From NCBI GenBank assembly GCA_036262035.1, contig DATAJS010000005.1, positions 350,110-414,109 of the forward strand: a stretch of DNA of 64,000 nucleotides, given 5' to 3'. Below the pieces are notes generated by a model. The model did not search any database. It had not been told where the DNA came from and saw only the letters and a program-made list of their open reading frames with translations. Positions 8,907-16,266 of the stretch are shown here, piece after piece; the stretch's first letter is position 1, and each line of letters begins with the position of its first letter. Both the position numbers and the translations under genes were made by a program. This stretch comes from Burkholderiales bacterium (GTDB lineage: Bacteria; Pseudomonadota; Gammaproteobacteria; Burkholderiales; SG8-41).

Positions 8907-8984
8907 TTACTTCTGCGCCCACTCGATTCGCGAGTCCTCGTCTTCCACCGCCTTGAACCGGTCGACCGCCGGCTGAGCGATCTG
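8907..8984 (-). pseudogene. Possible C-terminal remnant of a lost gene
   Basis: On the minus strand about 25 codons reading IAQPAVDRFKAVEDEDSRIE then WAQK run to a TAA at 8909-8907. Composition looks protein-like, with alternating charged and hydrophobic positions. The frame has no start and degenerates upstream into the dispersed repeat at 8996-9037. I read it as the tail of a gene whose body was lost. The family is not recognised and chance cannot be excluded. Confidence 0.35.
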
Positions 8985-8995
8985 TCCTCGCCGTC

Positions 8996-9037
8996 GTCAT
9001 CGCGAGTCGCCCACAGGGCGACGTGGCGATCCCGTGG
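8996..9037. repeat. Dispersed repeat, GTCATCGCGAG...GACGTGGCGATCCC type
   Basis: The phrases GTCATCGCGAG, AGGGCGACGTGGCGATCCC and GTGGCGCACGAGG recur, partly inverted, at 21040-21190. Intergenic palindromes of this wording are widespread in proteobacteria. No coding capacity. Confidence 0.7.
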
Positions 9038-9076
9038 CGCACGAGGCGCCGCCGGGCTCGATTGTTTTCGGGATGC

Positions 9077-9409
9077 TTATACCACCGACACCGATACCAG
9101 CCCCGCAGCGCGCCCCTTCGCTTTGGGCCGAATCACGATCTCCACGTCGCGATCGAGCAGAGTCAGAAAGCGCAGCAGACGCTCCGATGAGAACCGCGAC
9201 AGCTTGTAGTTCTTGAGCTCGGATACGTGGGGCTGAGGAATGCCGAATAGCCCAGCGGTCTTCGTCTGCGTCAGCTTGCGCTCAGCAATCAAATCGTTCA
9301 GACGCATCGCAAGCTGCACCCGAAGCTTGCGTTCGCCGGCATCTTCGAAGCCGAGGTCGACGAACACATCACCGCTCCCGGTCTCGACCGTTTCACGCTT
9401 TCTTGCCAT
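9077..9409 (-). CDS. HigA-type XRE antitoxin, orphaned
   Basis: A 110-residue DNA-binding protein with a helix-turn-helix at about 40-85 (RKLTQTKTAGLFGIPQPHVS) and the C-terminal RFLTLLDRDVEIVIRPK typical of antitoxins paired with phage Gp49-like HigB/RelE toxins. Such antitoxins neutralise the toxin and repress their own promoter. Its ATG at 9409 overlaps the last 17 bases of the toxin remnant (9393-9610), the usual toxin-first arrangement. The antitoxin frame itself is intact, so it may still bind its operator or cross-neutralise another toxin. Confidence 0.85.
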   Translation of the reverse strand: MARKRETVETGSGDVFVDLGFEDAGERKLRVQLAMRLNDLIAERKLTQTKTAGLFGIPQPHVSELKNYKLSRFSSERLLRFLTLLDRDVEIVIRPKAKGRAAGLVSVSVV

Positions 9410-9610
9410 AGCGCACCTCGTAATCCGCCTGCGCGGCCTTCAGACGTTCGCGGATCAGCGCGACATCGGTCCGCGCCGTACGTACGCCCGCAGGCGATTT
9501 CTTGGAAGCCGTGAAGCCTCCACGACTGCCTCCGGGACGACAGCAGGTCTTTCTTCGACGAGCCGACCCGGTGCAGCGGTTTTTTCGGAGGACGTGACGC
9601 TGCCGGGCAT
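9393..9610 (-). pseudogene. Decayed HigB/Gp49-like toxin with internal deletion and frameshifts
   Basis: Both ends of a Gp49-type toxin are legible but in different frames. After an ATG at 9610, MPGSVTSSEK, a run of six A shifts into KPLHRVGSSKKDLLS, the family N-terminus. Almost at once come LHGFQ, then (another shift) KSPAGVRTARTDVALIRERL and KAAQADYEVRYGKKA, the family C-terminus. About 50 central residues, including the RNase core, are absent. The end overlaps the antitoxin start. It cannot encode a working toxin. Confidence 0.75.
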
Positions 9611-9614
9611 AGAA

Positions 9615-9620
9615 ATTATA
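9615..9620 (-). promoter_or_regulatory. Consensus -10 box of the toxin-antitoxin remnant
   Basis: A perfect TATAAT lies on the minus strand 4 bases before the ATG at 9610, so a transcript would start at or next to that ATG (leaderless). No good -35 hexamer is visible 16-18 bases upstream. It is probably the old toxin-antitoxin promoter and may still drive the antitoxin. Confidence 0.5.
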
Positions 9621-9660
9621 TCGTATTCGGTATGTGCGCCTACGTTTCGCTTCTGCTTTT

Positions 9661-9687
9661 CCTCCGCGTCCTCTGCGTCCTCTGCGG
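9661..9687. repeat. Three 9-bp repeats (CCTCTGCGT family), copy 1
   Basis: CCTCCGCGT, CCTCTGCGT, CCTCTGCGG. The reverse complement nearly matches 62504-62530, and both copies are preceded by TTTACCGCAGAGG. It lies between the S1C-like gene and the toxin remnant. Confidence 0.85.
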
Positions 9688-9703
9688 TAAAAGCTTTTGA
9701 CGT

Positions 9704-10690
9704 TCAGCCCACGCGCCACGGACGCAGGTAATCCATGCGGTCCGCGGTGCGCACCGTGACCTGCTTCACCGCTTTCTCGTGCAGGACCTGCAGCGTCACG
9801 TCGCAGCCCGCTTCGCCGGCGTTCCAGAGCTTGTAATAGAAATCGCTCTGGCCGCCGATCGCCTCGCCGGCGACACCGAGGATGACGTCGCCGCGCGCGA
9901 GACCCGCGCGCGCGGCCGGCGAATCGGGCAGCGTGCGCGACACGAAGAGATGGCCTTCGTGCTGCTCCGAGTACACGCCGAGCCACGGACGCGACGGGCC
10001 GCGGCGCCGGCCCAGACTGACGAGGTCGTCGAGCAGCGGCTTCAAGAGGTCGATCGGCACGAACATGTTGCCGGGAAACGCCGCGCCGATCTCCAGCGTG
10101 TCGCTCACCCACAGCGACGCGATGCCGACGAGCCTTCCTTCCTGGTCGAGTAAGCCCGCCCCGCTGTGCTCGTAGCGCGGCGGCGCGGTGAAGATCGCGT
10201 CCTCGATCATGTATTCCCACCAGCCGGTGAAGCGCCGGCGCGCCACCACCGCCGCCGGCGAGTTCCCGCCCGCGCCGCCGTGCGCGACGATCGTGCAGGT
10301 GTGCAGCTCGCGCAGGCCTTCGGAGTGGCCGAGATCGACCGCCCCGGCATTGAGCCCGCTCGCCACGCGCACCAGGCCGAAGCCGCTGGCGTGGTCGAAA
10401 CCCGCGACGCTGGCCGGATAGATGCGGCTGCCGCGCGTCATCACGAGGATCGACTGCGCCTCGAGCACGAGATAGCCGATGGTGAGGATGAGACCGCGCT
10501 TCTGGTCGATGACGATGCCGGTGCCTTCGCGCTCGGCGCCGAGCGTATCGGCGGTGCGCGCGTCGGGCGCCGCCTTGATCGAGAGCTTCACCACCGCGTC
10601 GCTCTCGCCGGCGGTCGCGTAGCCGCCGGGCGGCTCGCTGTAGGCGGCGCGCCACGCGGCGAGCGAGGCGGTGAAGAACGGCAGCGCCAT
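9704..10690 (-). CDS. Divergent S1C (HtrA-like) trypsin-fold/PDZ protein, catalytic His and Asp absent
   Basis: A 328-residue protein with a trypsin-like fold (about 30-225) and a C-terminal PDZ domain (about 236-325, SPAARAGLARGDVILGVAGE). Where HtrA proteases have TNNHVV it has TIGYLV (Tyr73), and where they have the catalytic Asp (SDIAL) it has SGFGL (Gly103). Ser176 remains in EHSGAG but the GNSGG oxyanion motif is altered. It is probably proteolytically dead or uses other chemistry. No convincing signal peptide is seen. ATG at 10690 overlaps the greB stop by one base (TAATG), so the two are co-translated. Confidence 0.82.
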   Translation of the reverse strand: MALPFFTASLAAWRAAYSEPPGGYATAGESDAVVKLSIKAAPDARTADTLGAEREGTGIVIDQKRGLILTIGYLVLEAQSILVMTRGSRIYPASVAGFDHASGFGLVRVASGLNAGAVDLGHSEGLRELHTCTIVAHGGAGGNSPAAVVARRRFTGWWEYMIEDAIFTAPPRYEHSGAGLLDQEGRLVGIASLWVSDTLEIGAAFPGNMFVPIDLLKPLLDDLVSLGRRRGPSRPWLGVYSEQHEGHLFVSRTLPDSPAARAGLARGDVILGVAGEAIGGQSDFYYKLWNAGEAGCDVTLQVLHEKAVKQVTVRTADRMDYLRPWRVG

Positions 10691-11226
10691 TACGGCAGGG
10701 CCTCGTAGCGCACGTCGACCACTTCGATGTCTTCCACCCCGCCGGGTGTCGAGAGGCGCACGCGGTCGCCCGGCGTCTTCTTCAGCAGCGCCTTGGCGAT
10801 GGGCGAGATCCAGGAGACCCGCCCGCGCGCGGGATCGACTTCGTCCATGCCGACGATGCTGATCGTCTGTTCCGACCCGTCGGCGGTCATGTAGGTGACG
10901 GTCGCGCCGAAGTAGATCTGCTCGGTCTCGCCGCGCTCGGCGGGATCGACGACGACCGCGCCGTCGAGGCGTTTGGAGAGATAGCGCAGGCGCCGGTCGA
11001 TCTCGCGCAAGCGCTTCTTTCCGTAGATGTAATCGCCGTTTTCGCTGCGGTCCCCGTTGGAAGCAGCCCACGCGATGGTCTTCACGAGCTCGGGCCGCTC
11101 GTTTTCCCAGAGCTGCGAGAACTCGGCCTTGAGCTTCGCATAGCCCTGGGGGGTCATGTAGTTACGGGGGGCTTCGGCGGCCGGGGCGCCCGCCGCCGGC
11201 CGCGTCCGCTGAGGCTGGGCTGGCAT
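10690..11226 (-). CDS. greB: Transcription elongation factor GreB
   Basis: Rescues backtracked RNA polymerase by stimulating transcript cleavage. The 178 residues contain the GreB coiled-coil tip and hallmark RPELVKTIAWAASNGDRSEN and DYIYGKKRLREIDRRLRYL, then the C-terminal FKBP-like domain. A proline/alanine-rich N-terminal extension of about 20 residues precedes NYMTPQGYAKL, as in other betaproteobacterial GreB; an internal ATG at residue 24 is a less likely start. It is divergent from the IclR gene across 72 bases, where TATAAA (11261-11266, plus strand) could serve as the iclR -10. Confidence 0.93.
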   Translation of the reverse strand: MPAQPQRTRPAAGAPAAEAPRNYMTPQGYAKLKAEFSQLWENERPELVKTIAWAASNGDRSENGDYIYGKKRLREIDRRLRYLSKRLDGAVVVDPAERGETEQIYFGATVTYMTADGSEQTISIVGMDEVDPARGRVSWISPIAKALLKKTPGDRVRLSTPGGVEDIEVVDVRYEALP

Positions 11227-11298
11227 GCGGCTAGTTTAATTGCTCCACGAAATTTCATCCTATAAAATCGCCCGCTTCAAATCGCTTGGGCGCGAGCG

Positions 11299-12069
11299 AT
11301 GCCTGTCAAAGAAGCGAAATCGTCCATACAGGTGATCGAGCGGATGATGAGTCTGCTCGACGCGCTGGCGCAGCACAGCACGCCGGTCAACCTGAAGCAG
11401 CTCGCGGCCGAGACCACGCTGCACCCCTCGACCGCCCACCGCATCCTCGGCGTCATGGTCGAGAGCCGCCTCGTCGACCGCATCGAGCCCGGCACCTATC
11501 GGCTCGGCATCCGCCTCCTGGAGCTCGGCAGCCTCGTCAAATCGCGCATCAGCGTGCGGCAGGAGGCGCTGCCGTACATGCAGCAGCTCCACCAGGCGCT
11601 GGGCGAGACGGTGAACCTGTCCGTTCGGCACGACGACGAGGTCGTCTACGTCGAGCGCACCGCGGCGGGCAACTCGATGATGCGCGTCGTGCAGATCATC
11701 GGCGCGCGCGCGCCGCTCCACATCACCGCGGTCGGCAAGATCTTTCTGGCGGACGAAGGGGTCGCGGGCGCGGCGGAGTATGCGCGCCGCACCGGGCTGC
11801 CGCGCTTCACCGAGAACACGCTGGCGGACAGCGACGCCCTCGCGCGCGAGATCCAGGCCATCCGCGAGCACGGCTACGCGTTCGACAACGAGGAAGCCGA
11901 GAAAGGCGTCTCGTGCATCGGCGCCGGGATCTACAACGACGAAGGCCGCCTCGTCGCCGGGCTCTCGGTGTCGGCCCCCTCCGACCGCCTGGACAGAGGC
12001 TGGGCGCCGCAGGTGCGCGACGCGGCCGAAAGAATCTCTCGCGCCATAGGCCACCGCGCGACGGCCTGA
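11299..12069 (+). CDS. IclR-family transcriptional regulator
   Basis: A 256-residue regulator: N-terminal winged helix (about 10-70, LKQLAAETTLHPSTAHRILG), then the IclR effector-binding domain (about 85-250, LHITAVGKIFLA and GVSCIGAGIYNDEGRLVAGLS). Such proteins sense small aromatic or organic acids and control catabolic or transport operons. It is not directly next to the lut-like cluster; the Bug receptor/aldolase set lies 1.5 kb downstream on the same strand. Targets cannot be read from the sequence. Confidence 0.92.
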   Translation: MPVKEAKSSIQVIERMMSLLDALAQHSTPVNLKQLAAETTLHPSTAHRILGVMVESRLVDRIEPGTYRLGIRLLELGSLVKSRISVRQEALPYMQQLHQALGETVNLSVRHDDEVVYVERTAAGNSMMRVVQIIGARAPLHITAVGKIFLADEGVAGAAEYARRTGLPRFTENTLADSDALAREIQAIREHGYAFDNEEAEKGVSCIGAGIYNDEGRLVAGLSVSAPSDRLDRGWAPQVRDAAERISRAIGHRATA

Positions 12070-12071
12070 GC

Positions 12072-12146
12072 CTGAGAGGAGAGAGGAGACAGGAGAGATT
12101 CCTGCTCCACGCCGTTTCTCCTCTCTCTTATCTCCTCTCTCTTCTC
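12072..12146. repeat. Homopurine/homopyrimidine inverted repeat
   Basis: Immediately after the IclR stop a purine-only run of GAGAGGA-type units (about 12073-12098) is followed, across a 20-base loop, by a nearly complementary pyrimidine run of TCTCCTC units (about 12113-12146). It could form a long imperfect hairpin or triplex and act as terminator or processing site. It ends where the next gene's TTG start begins. Confidence 0.75.
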
Positions 12147-13544
12147 TTGTTCGATCAGAACCTCGTCTTCCTCGACCTCGAAACCACCGGCGGCAGCGTA
12201 GGTTACGACCGGATCATCGAGATCGGCGTGGTGGAGATCGCGAACGGCGAGCGCGTCGCCGAATGGTCGACGCTCGTCAACCCGGGACGGCGCGTCCCGC
12301 ACTCGATCCAGGTGCTCACCGGCATCACCGAAGAGGATTTGCGGGCAGCGCCGGCCTTTGCGGAGATCGCGCCCGCGCTGCTCGAGCGGCTGCGAGGCAA
12401 AGTCTTCGCCGCGCACAACGCGCGCTTCGACTACGGCTTCCTCAAGACCGAGTTCGCGCGCGCCGGCCTCACCTTCGAAGCGCCGGTGCTGTGCACGGTG
12501 AAGCTCTCGCGGCGCCTCGCGCCCCAGCACGACAAGCACAACCTCGATGCGCTGATCGTGCGCAACGGCCTCTTCTGCCTCGATCGGCATCGCGCGCTGG
12601 GCGATGCGCGCGTCCTGTGGGATCTCGCGCAGATCTGGCGCCGCGAGATCGATCCCGCGACGCTCGCGGCGGCGTGCGCCGATCTCATGAAGCGACCCGC
12701 GGTGCCGGCGGGTCTTCCGCCCGATCTCTACGACACGTTGCCCGAGACCGCGGGCGTCTACACCCTGTATGGCGACGACGGCCGGTCGCTCTACGTCGGC
12801 GCGGCCGCCAACATCCGCTCGCGCGTGCTGGTCCAATTCACCGGTGAGCGCCGGTCGGGCAAGGACCTCAGGCTCACCGCGGACGTACGCCGCGTGGACT
12901 GGAACGAGACCACGGGCGAGCTATCGGCGCATTTCGAAGCCGCGCGGCTCGTCGCGCAACTGCAACCGGCGCACAACCGGCTCGCGGCCGACGAGACGTG
13001 CTCGTGGTACTGGCGCTCGGACACGCCCGAAATCCCGCCGCGCCTGATCGGCACGAACGGGATCGACGACGTCGAGCCCGAGCATCTCTACGGCGCTTTC
13101 CGCGCGCGCTCGGGGGCGAGGAACGCGATGCGCGAGCTCGCGCGCACCTACTCGCTGTGCCACAAGCTCGTCGGGCTCGAGCCGCCCGGCGCAGGTCCGT
13201 GCTCGGCGCACACGGCAGGCCGCTGTCGCGGCGCGTGTGTCGGCAAGGAGCCTGCGGTGTCGCACGCGATGCGCACGATCCAGGCGCTGTCGCGTCTGCG
13301 GATCAAGCCGTGGCCGTATCCCGGCCCGATCGCGATTCGCGAGCGCCACGTATGGAGCGAGCGCACCGAGACTCACGTCTTCGACCGCTGGCGCTATCTC
13401 GGCACCGCGCACGGTGAAGACGAGGTCGCCGAAATCGTGCGCGAGCGTGGCGCTGCGCGCTTCGACCTCGACACCTATCGCGCGCTCCAGCGCCTGCTCA
13501 AATCGCCGCCGCGCAACTGTCAAATCGTCGCCCTTGCGGCATAA
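12147..13544 (+). CDS. DnaQ-like exonuclease fused to UvrC/Cho-type GIY-YIG nuclease
   Basis: A two-nuclease fusion of 465 residues. The N-terminal DEDDh exonuclease has Asp10 and Glu12 (FLDLETTGG), Asp95 (HNARFDYGFL), His148 and Asp153 (RHRALGDARVL). The second part has a GIY-YIG domain (AGVYTLY then LYVGAAANIRSRV, Arg224 as catalytic candidate) and a UvrC/Cho-like C-terminus without the RNase H-like half of UvrC. Such fusions are known and are presumed to act in repair; substrate unproven. The TTG at 12147 is chosen because it stands just before the first exonuclease motif; no ATG or GTG fits and no clear Shine-Dalgarno is present. Confidence 0.85.
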   Translation: MFDQNLVFLDLETTGGSVGYDRIIEIGVVEIANGERVAEWSTLVNPGRRVPHSIQVLTGITEEDLRAAPAFAEIAPALLERLRGKVFAAHNARFDYGFLKTEFARAGLTFEAPVLCTVKLSRRLAPQHDKHNLDALIVRNGLFCLDRHRALGDARVLWDLAQIWRREIDPATLAAACADLMKRPAVPAGLPPDLYDTLPETAGVYTLYGDDGRSLYVGAAANIRSRVLVQFTGERRSGKDLRLTADVRRVDWNETTGELSAHFEAARLVAQLQPAHNRLAADETCSWYWRSDTPEIPPRLIGTNGIDDVEPEHLYGAFRARSGARNAMRELARTYSLCHKLVGLEPPGAGPCSAHTAGRCRGACVGKEPAVSHAMRTIQALSRLRIKPWPYPGPIAIRERHVWSERTETHVFDRWRYLGTAHGEDEVAEIVRERGAARFDLDTYRALQRLLKSPPRNCQIVALAA

Positions 13545-13593
13545 TGGCCCGCCTCGCCGCCGCTCGAGCGGCGGGTTTCCCGAGGAGCTTTCC

Positions 13594-14562
13594 ATGACGA
13601 CATTCAAAGCGATGGCGGCCGCCGCGGCGGCCGCGCTCGCCTGCACGTGCGCCGCGCACGCGCAGCAGTGGCCGACCAAACCGGTGCGCGTGATCATCCC
13701 GTTCCCGCCCGGCGGGCCGACCGACATCATGGGGCGCTTCGCCGCGGACACGCTCACCAAGGCGTACGGCGTGCAGTTCGTCGCCGACAACCGCGCGGGC
13801 GCGGGCGGCAACATCGGCACCGAGCTCTGCGCCAAATCGCCGCCCGACGGCTCGACGATCTGCGTGATGACGGTCGCGCAGAGCATCGCGCCGGCGGTGT
13901 ATCGCAAGCTGCCGTTCGATCCGATGAAGGACCTCACGCACATCATGCTGATGGCCTCGCTGCCGAGCATGCTCACCGTGCATCCCACGCTGCCGGTGAA
14001 GAACGTGAAAGAGCTGGTCGCGCTGGCCAAGTCACAACCCGGCAAGCTGACCTACGCGTCGACGGGCAACGGCACCAGCCCGCACATGCTGATGGAGATG
14101 CTGAAGTCGATGGCGGGCATCGACCTCGTCCACGTGCCCTACAAGGGACAGGCGCCCGCGGTGCTCGATCAGCTCTCGGGGCAGGTGCAGGTCGCGTTCA
14201 ACACCGCGATCGGCGTCATCCCGCAGGTGAAAGCGGGCAAGCTGCGCGGCATCGCGATCTCCACGCGCGAGCGCTTCCCGGCGATGCCCGAGCTGCCGAG
14301 CGTGGAAGAAGGCGGCGTCAAAGGCTTCGACGGCGGGTCGTGGAACGGGCTCGTCGCCCCTGCGGGCGTCTCGCAGGACATCGTGAACCGCGTGCACGCG
14401 CCGGTCGCCAAGGAGCTCAAATCGCCCGCAGGGCGCGAGGCGATGCTCAAGAACGGCGCCGTGGTCGGGGGCGGCACGCCGGCCGAATTCACCGCCTTCA
14501 TCAAATCGGAAGCGGCGAAGTGGGCGAAGGTCGCGAAGTTCGCAAAGATCCAGCTCGACTGA
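13594..14562 (+). CDS. Bug-family (TctC) periplasmic solute-binding protein
   Basis: Exported receptor of 322 residues. A signal peptide ends at ALACTCAAHA, followed by the family opening WPTKPVRVIIPFPPGGPTDIMGR and the NRAGAGGNIGTE and VPYKGQAPAVLDQLSGQVQ motifs. Bug receptors bind carboxylates for tripartite tricarboxylate transporters, but betaproteobacteria carry many orphans without the membrane subunits, as here. ATG at 13594 has GAGGAG upstream. It precedes a small membrane protein and a class II aldolase on the same strand. Confidence 0.93.
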   Translation: MTTFKAMAAAAAAALACTCAAHAQQWPTKPVRVIIPFPPGGPTDIMGRFAADTLTKAYGVQFVADNRAGAGGNIGTELCAKSPPDGSTICVMTVAQSIAPAVYRKLPFDPMKDLTHIMLMASLPSMLTVHPTLPVKNVKELVALAKSQPGKLTYASTGNGTSPHMLMEMLKSMAGIDLVHVPYKGQAPAVLDQLSGQVQVAFNTAIGVIPQVKAGKLRGIAISTRERFPAMPELPSVEEGGVKGFDGGSWNGLVAPAGVSQDIVNRVHAPVAKELKSPAGREAMLKNGAVVGGGTPAEFTAFIKSEAAKWAKVAKFAKIQLD

Positions 14563-14573
14563 CCGCGCCGGGC

Positions 14574-15095
14574 GTGGTGGAGCTGTACTTTCCGCCCCTG
14601 CGCTCGCCCGCGGCCGCGATACCGCTCGCGCTCTTCGGCGCGATCGCCGCCGCGGTGCCGGCGGCGGTGATCGCGGCCCTGCTGCCGACGCTCGTCGCCA
14701 ATGCAGGCAACCTGCTGGCGACGGTGCTGATCGCGAGCTTCGTCCTGCCGTTCGTCGTGTTCGGCGCGATCCTCGTCGCGATCGCGGTCTACATGCTCGC
14801 GAACGCGCTGCACGTGCGCTCGGATGCATCGGGCATCGAGACGACGCGGCTCGTCTTCGGCACGATCGTAAAGCGGCGGCGCATCGCGCGGGCCGAGATC
14901 CGGTCCATCGAGCCGCAGATCCCGACGCGTTATCAGAGCCCGTTCGGCGCCGCGCCCGCGTATCACCTTTACGCACGAATCGCCGACGGCCGCCGCGTCG
15001 TGGTTGCCGAAACCCTGCGCGGCGAAGAGGCGATGGAGCGCGTCAAGGCGCTGATCGAAGATCCGTCCGCAAATGATCCCGGAGGAAACCCGTGA
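14574..15095 (+). CDS. Hypothetical membrane protein, two TM helices plus PH-like tail
   Basis: A 173-residue protein with two long hydrophobic helices (about 15-45 and 50-78) and a soluble C-terminal half (LHVRSDASGIETTRLVFGTI, RRRIARAEIRSIEP) that resembles bacterial PH-like or DUF3592-like domains; family not firmly recognised. Start GTG at 14574, or the next codon, GTG 14577. Its stop overlaps the aldolase start (GTGA at 15092-15095), so the two are probably co-translated. Confidence 0.65.
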   Translation: MVELYFPPLRSPAAAIPLALFGAIAAAVPAAVIAALLPTLVANAGNLLATVLIASFVLPFVVFGAILVAIAVYMLANALHVRSDASGIETTRLVFGTIVKRRRIARAEIRSIEPQIPTRYQSPFGAAPAYHLYARIADGRRVVVAETLRGEEAMERVKALIEDPSANDPGGNP

Positions 15096-15829
15096 ACCCG
15101 ACCACGACCGAAACCAACGCCCGCATCGACCTCGCCGCCGCCTTGCGCTGGGCGGCGAAGCTCGGCTTCGGCGAAGGCATCTGCAACCACTTCAGCATGG
15201 CGCTGCCCGGCGAAGACGATCGCTTCCTCATCAACCCGCAGGGATTCCACTGGTCGGAGGTGACGCCCGCCGATCTGGTCATCGTCGACGCGCACGGCCG
15301 GAAAGTGACCGGCGGGCACGATGTCGAGCCGACGGCGTTCTTCATCCACGGCGCCATCCATCGCGGCAAGCCGGGCGCGCGCTGCGTCCTCCACACGCAC
15401 ATGCCGTACGCGACGACGCTGACCACCTTACAGGACGGCCGCCTCGAATGGGCGAGCCAGACTTCGCTGAAGTTCTACGACCGGGTGGCGTACGACGATG
15501 CGTACAACGGCCTCGCGCTCGACGAGGCCGAAGGCGATCGGATGTGTGCCGAATTGAAAGACGCCGAGGTGCTGTTCCTCGGCAATCACGGCGTCATCGT
15601 CACGGGCAAAACGATCGCCGAAGCGTTCGACGATCTGTACTACCTGGAGCGTGCCTGCCAGCTCCAGGTCATGGCGATGCAGACCGGCCGGCCGTTACGC
15701 GTCGTCCCGCGGGAGATCGCGGCGATGACCGGCCGGCAGATGGCGGGAGAATCGCAACAGCCGCTGCTGCACTTCGAAGCGCTGAAGCGGATGCTCGACC
15801 GCGACGAACCGGGCTGGCGTGGTAACTGA
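15092..15829 (+). CDS. Class II aldolase/adducin-family protein
   Basis: A 245-residue member of the AraD/FucA/adducin fold. The zinc-binding histidines appear in LHTHMP and GNHGVIV, and the phosphate/substrate loop region as GICNHFSMAL. Family activities include aldol cleavage, epimerisation and decarboxylation, so the exact reaction is open. GTG at 15092 has GGAGG upstream and overlaps the previous stop. Association with a Bug carboxylate receptor suggests sugar-acid or hydroxy-acid metabolism (inference). Confidence 0.9.
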   Translation: MNPTTTETNARIDLAAALRWAAKLGFGEGICNHFSMALPGEDDRFLINPQGFHWSEVTPADLVIVDAHGRKVTGGHDVEPTAFFIHGAIHRGKPGARCVLHTHMPYATTLTTLQDGRLEWASQTSLKFYDRVAYDDAYNGLALDEAEGDRMCAELKDAEVLFLGNHGVIVTGKTIAEAFDDLYYLERACQLQVMAMQTGRPLRVVPREIAAMTGRQMAGESQQPLLHFEALKRMLDRDEPGWRGN

Positions 15830-15831
15830 GG

Positions 15832-15922
15832 CGTCATCCCGCGAAAGCGGGAATCCATGTTGAACTTATCGAAAGTCAAAATGGATTCCGGATCCCGTCT
15901 GCGACGCGTCCGGAATGACGGC
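15832..15922. repeat. Composite inverted repeat (GTCATCCC...ATCCAT / ATGGAT...ATGAC)
   Basis: Two palindromic elements face each other: CATCCCGCGAAAGCGGGAATC followed by an inverted partner ATGGATTCCGG...CCGGAATGACG. The outer ends, GTCAT and ATGAC, are complementary. It sits between the convergent aldolase and DUF3567 genes and belongs with the elements at 46911, 52583, 52644 and 62537-62630. Confidence 0.8.
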
Positions 15923-15925
15923 TTG

Positions 15926-16159
15926 TCAGTGGAAGACGACGGGCAGGGTCAGCAGCACGTCGAACTGGTCCAGGAACTCGTCCACGTGCTCGGCCGAAGC
16001 GTCTTCGGAGATCGCCGTCTTCATCGACTCGAGAAACTTGTCGGCGGTATCGCCCGATAGGTACGTGCCGCGCGCCGCGTGCTTATCCACCAGCTCGTAG
16101 CCGTGCTGGGACGGATACTCGACGACGTAGTAGTTGTCGCTGTTGTAAATGACGTTCAT
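15926..16159 (-). CDS. DUF3567 family protein
   Basis: A 77-residue protein beginning MNVIYNSDNYYVVEYP and containing HGYELVDKHAARGTYLSGDTADKF and an acidic helix, matching the betaproteobacterial DUF3567 family of unknown function. No membrane segment or signal peptide. ATG at 16159 has AGGACAGGAC upstream. It supports the taxonomic placement. It stands alone, 107 bases downstream of the EamA gene. Confidence 0.85.
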   Translation of the reverse strand: MNVIYNSDNYYVVEYPSQHGYELVDKHAARGTYLSGDTADKFLESMKTAISEDASAEHVDEFLDQFDVLLTLPVVFH

Positions 16160-16266
16160 GTCCTGTCCTTTTCGGCAGCGCCGGTTTCGCGGCACTTTCA
16201 GTTTCCTCGACCTTGTCAATGCAGGGCCCGTGCCTGCGTATAAATGTCGGGCCGGACAGCACTTTT

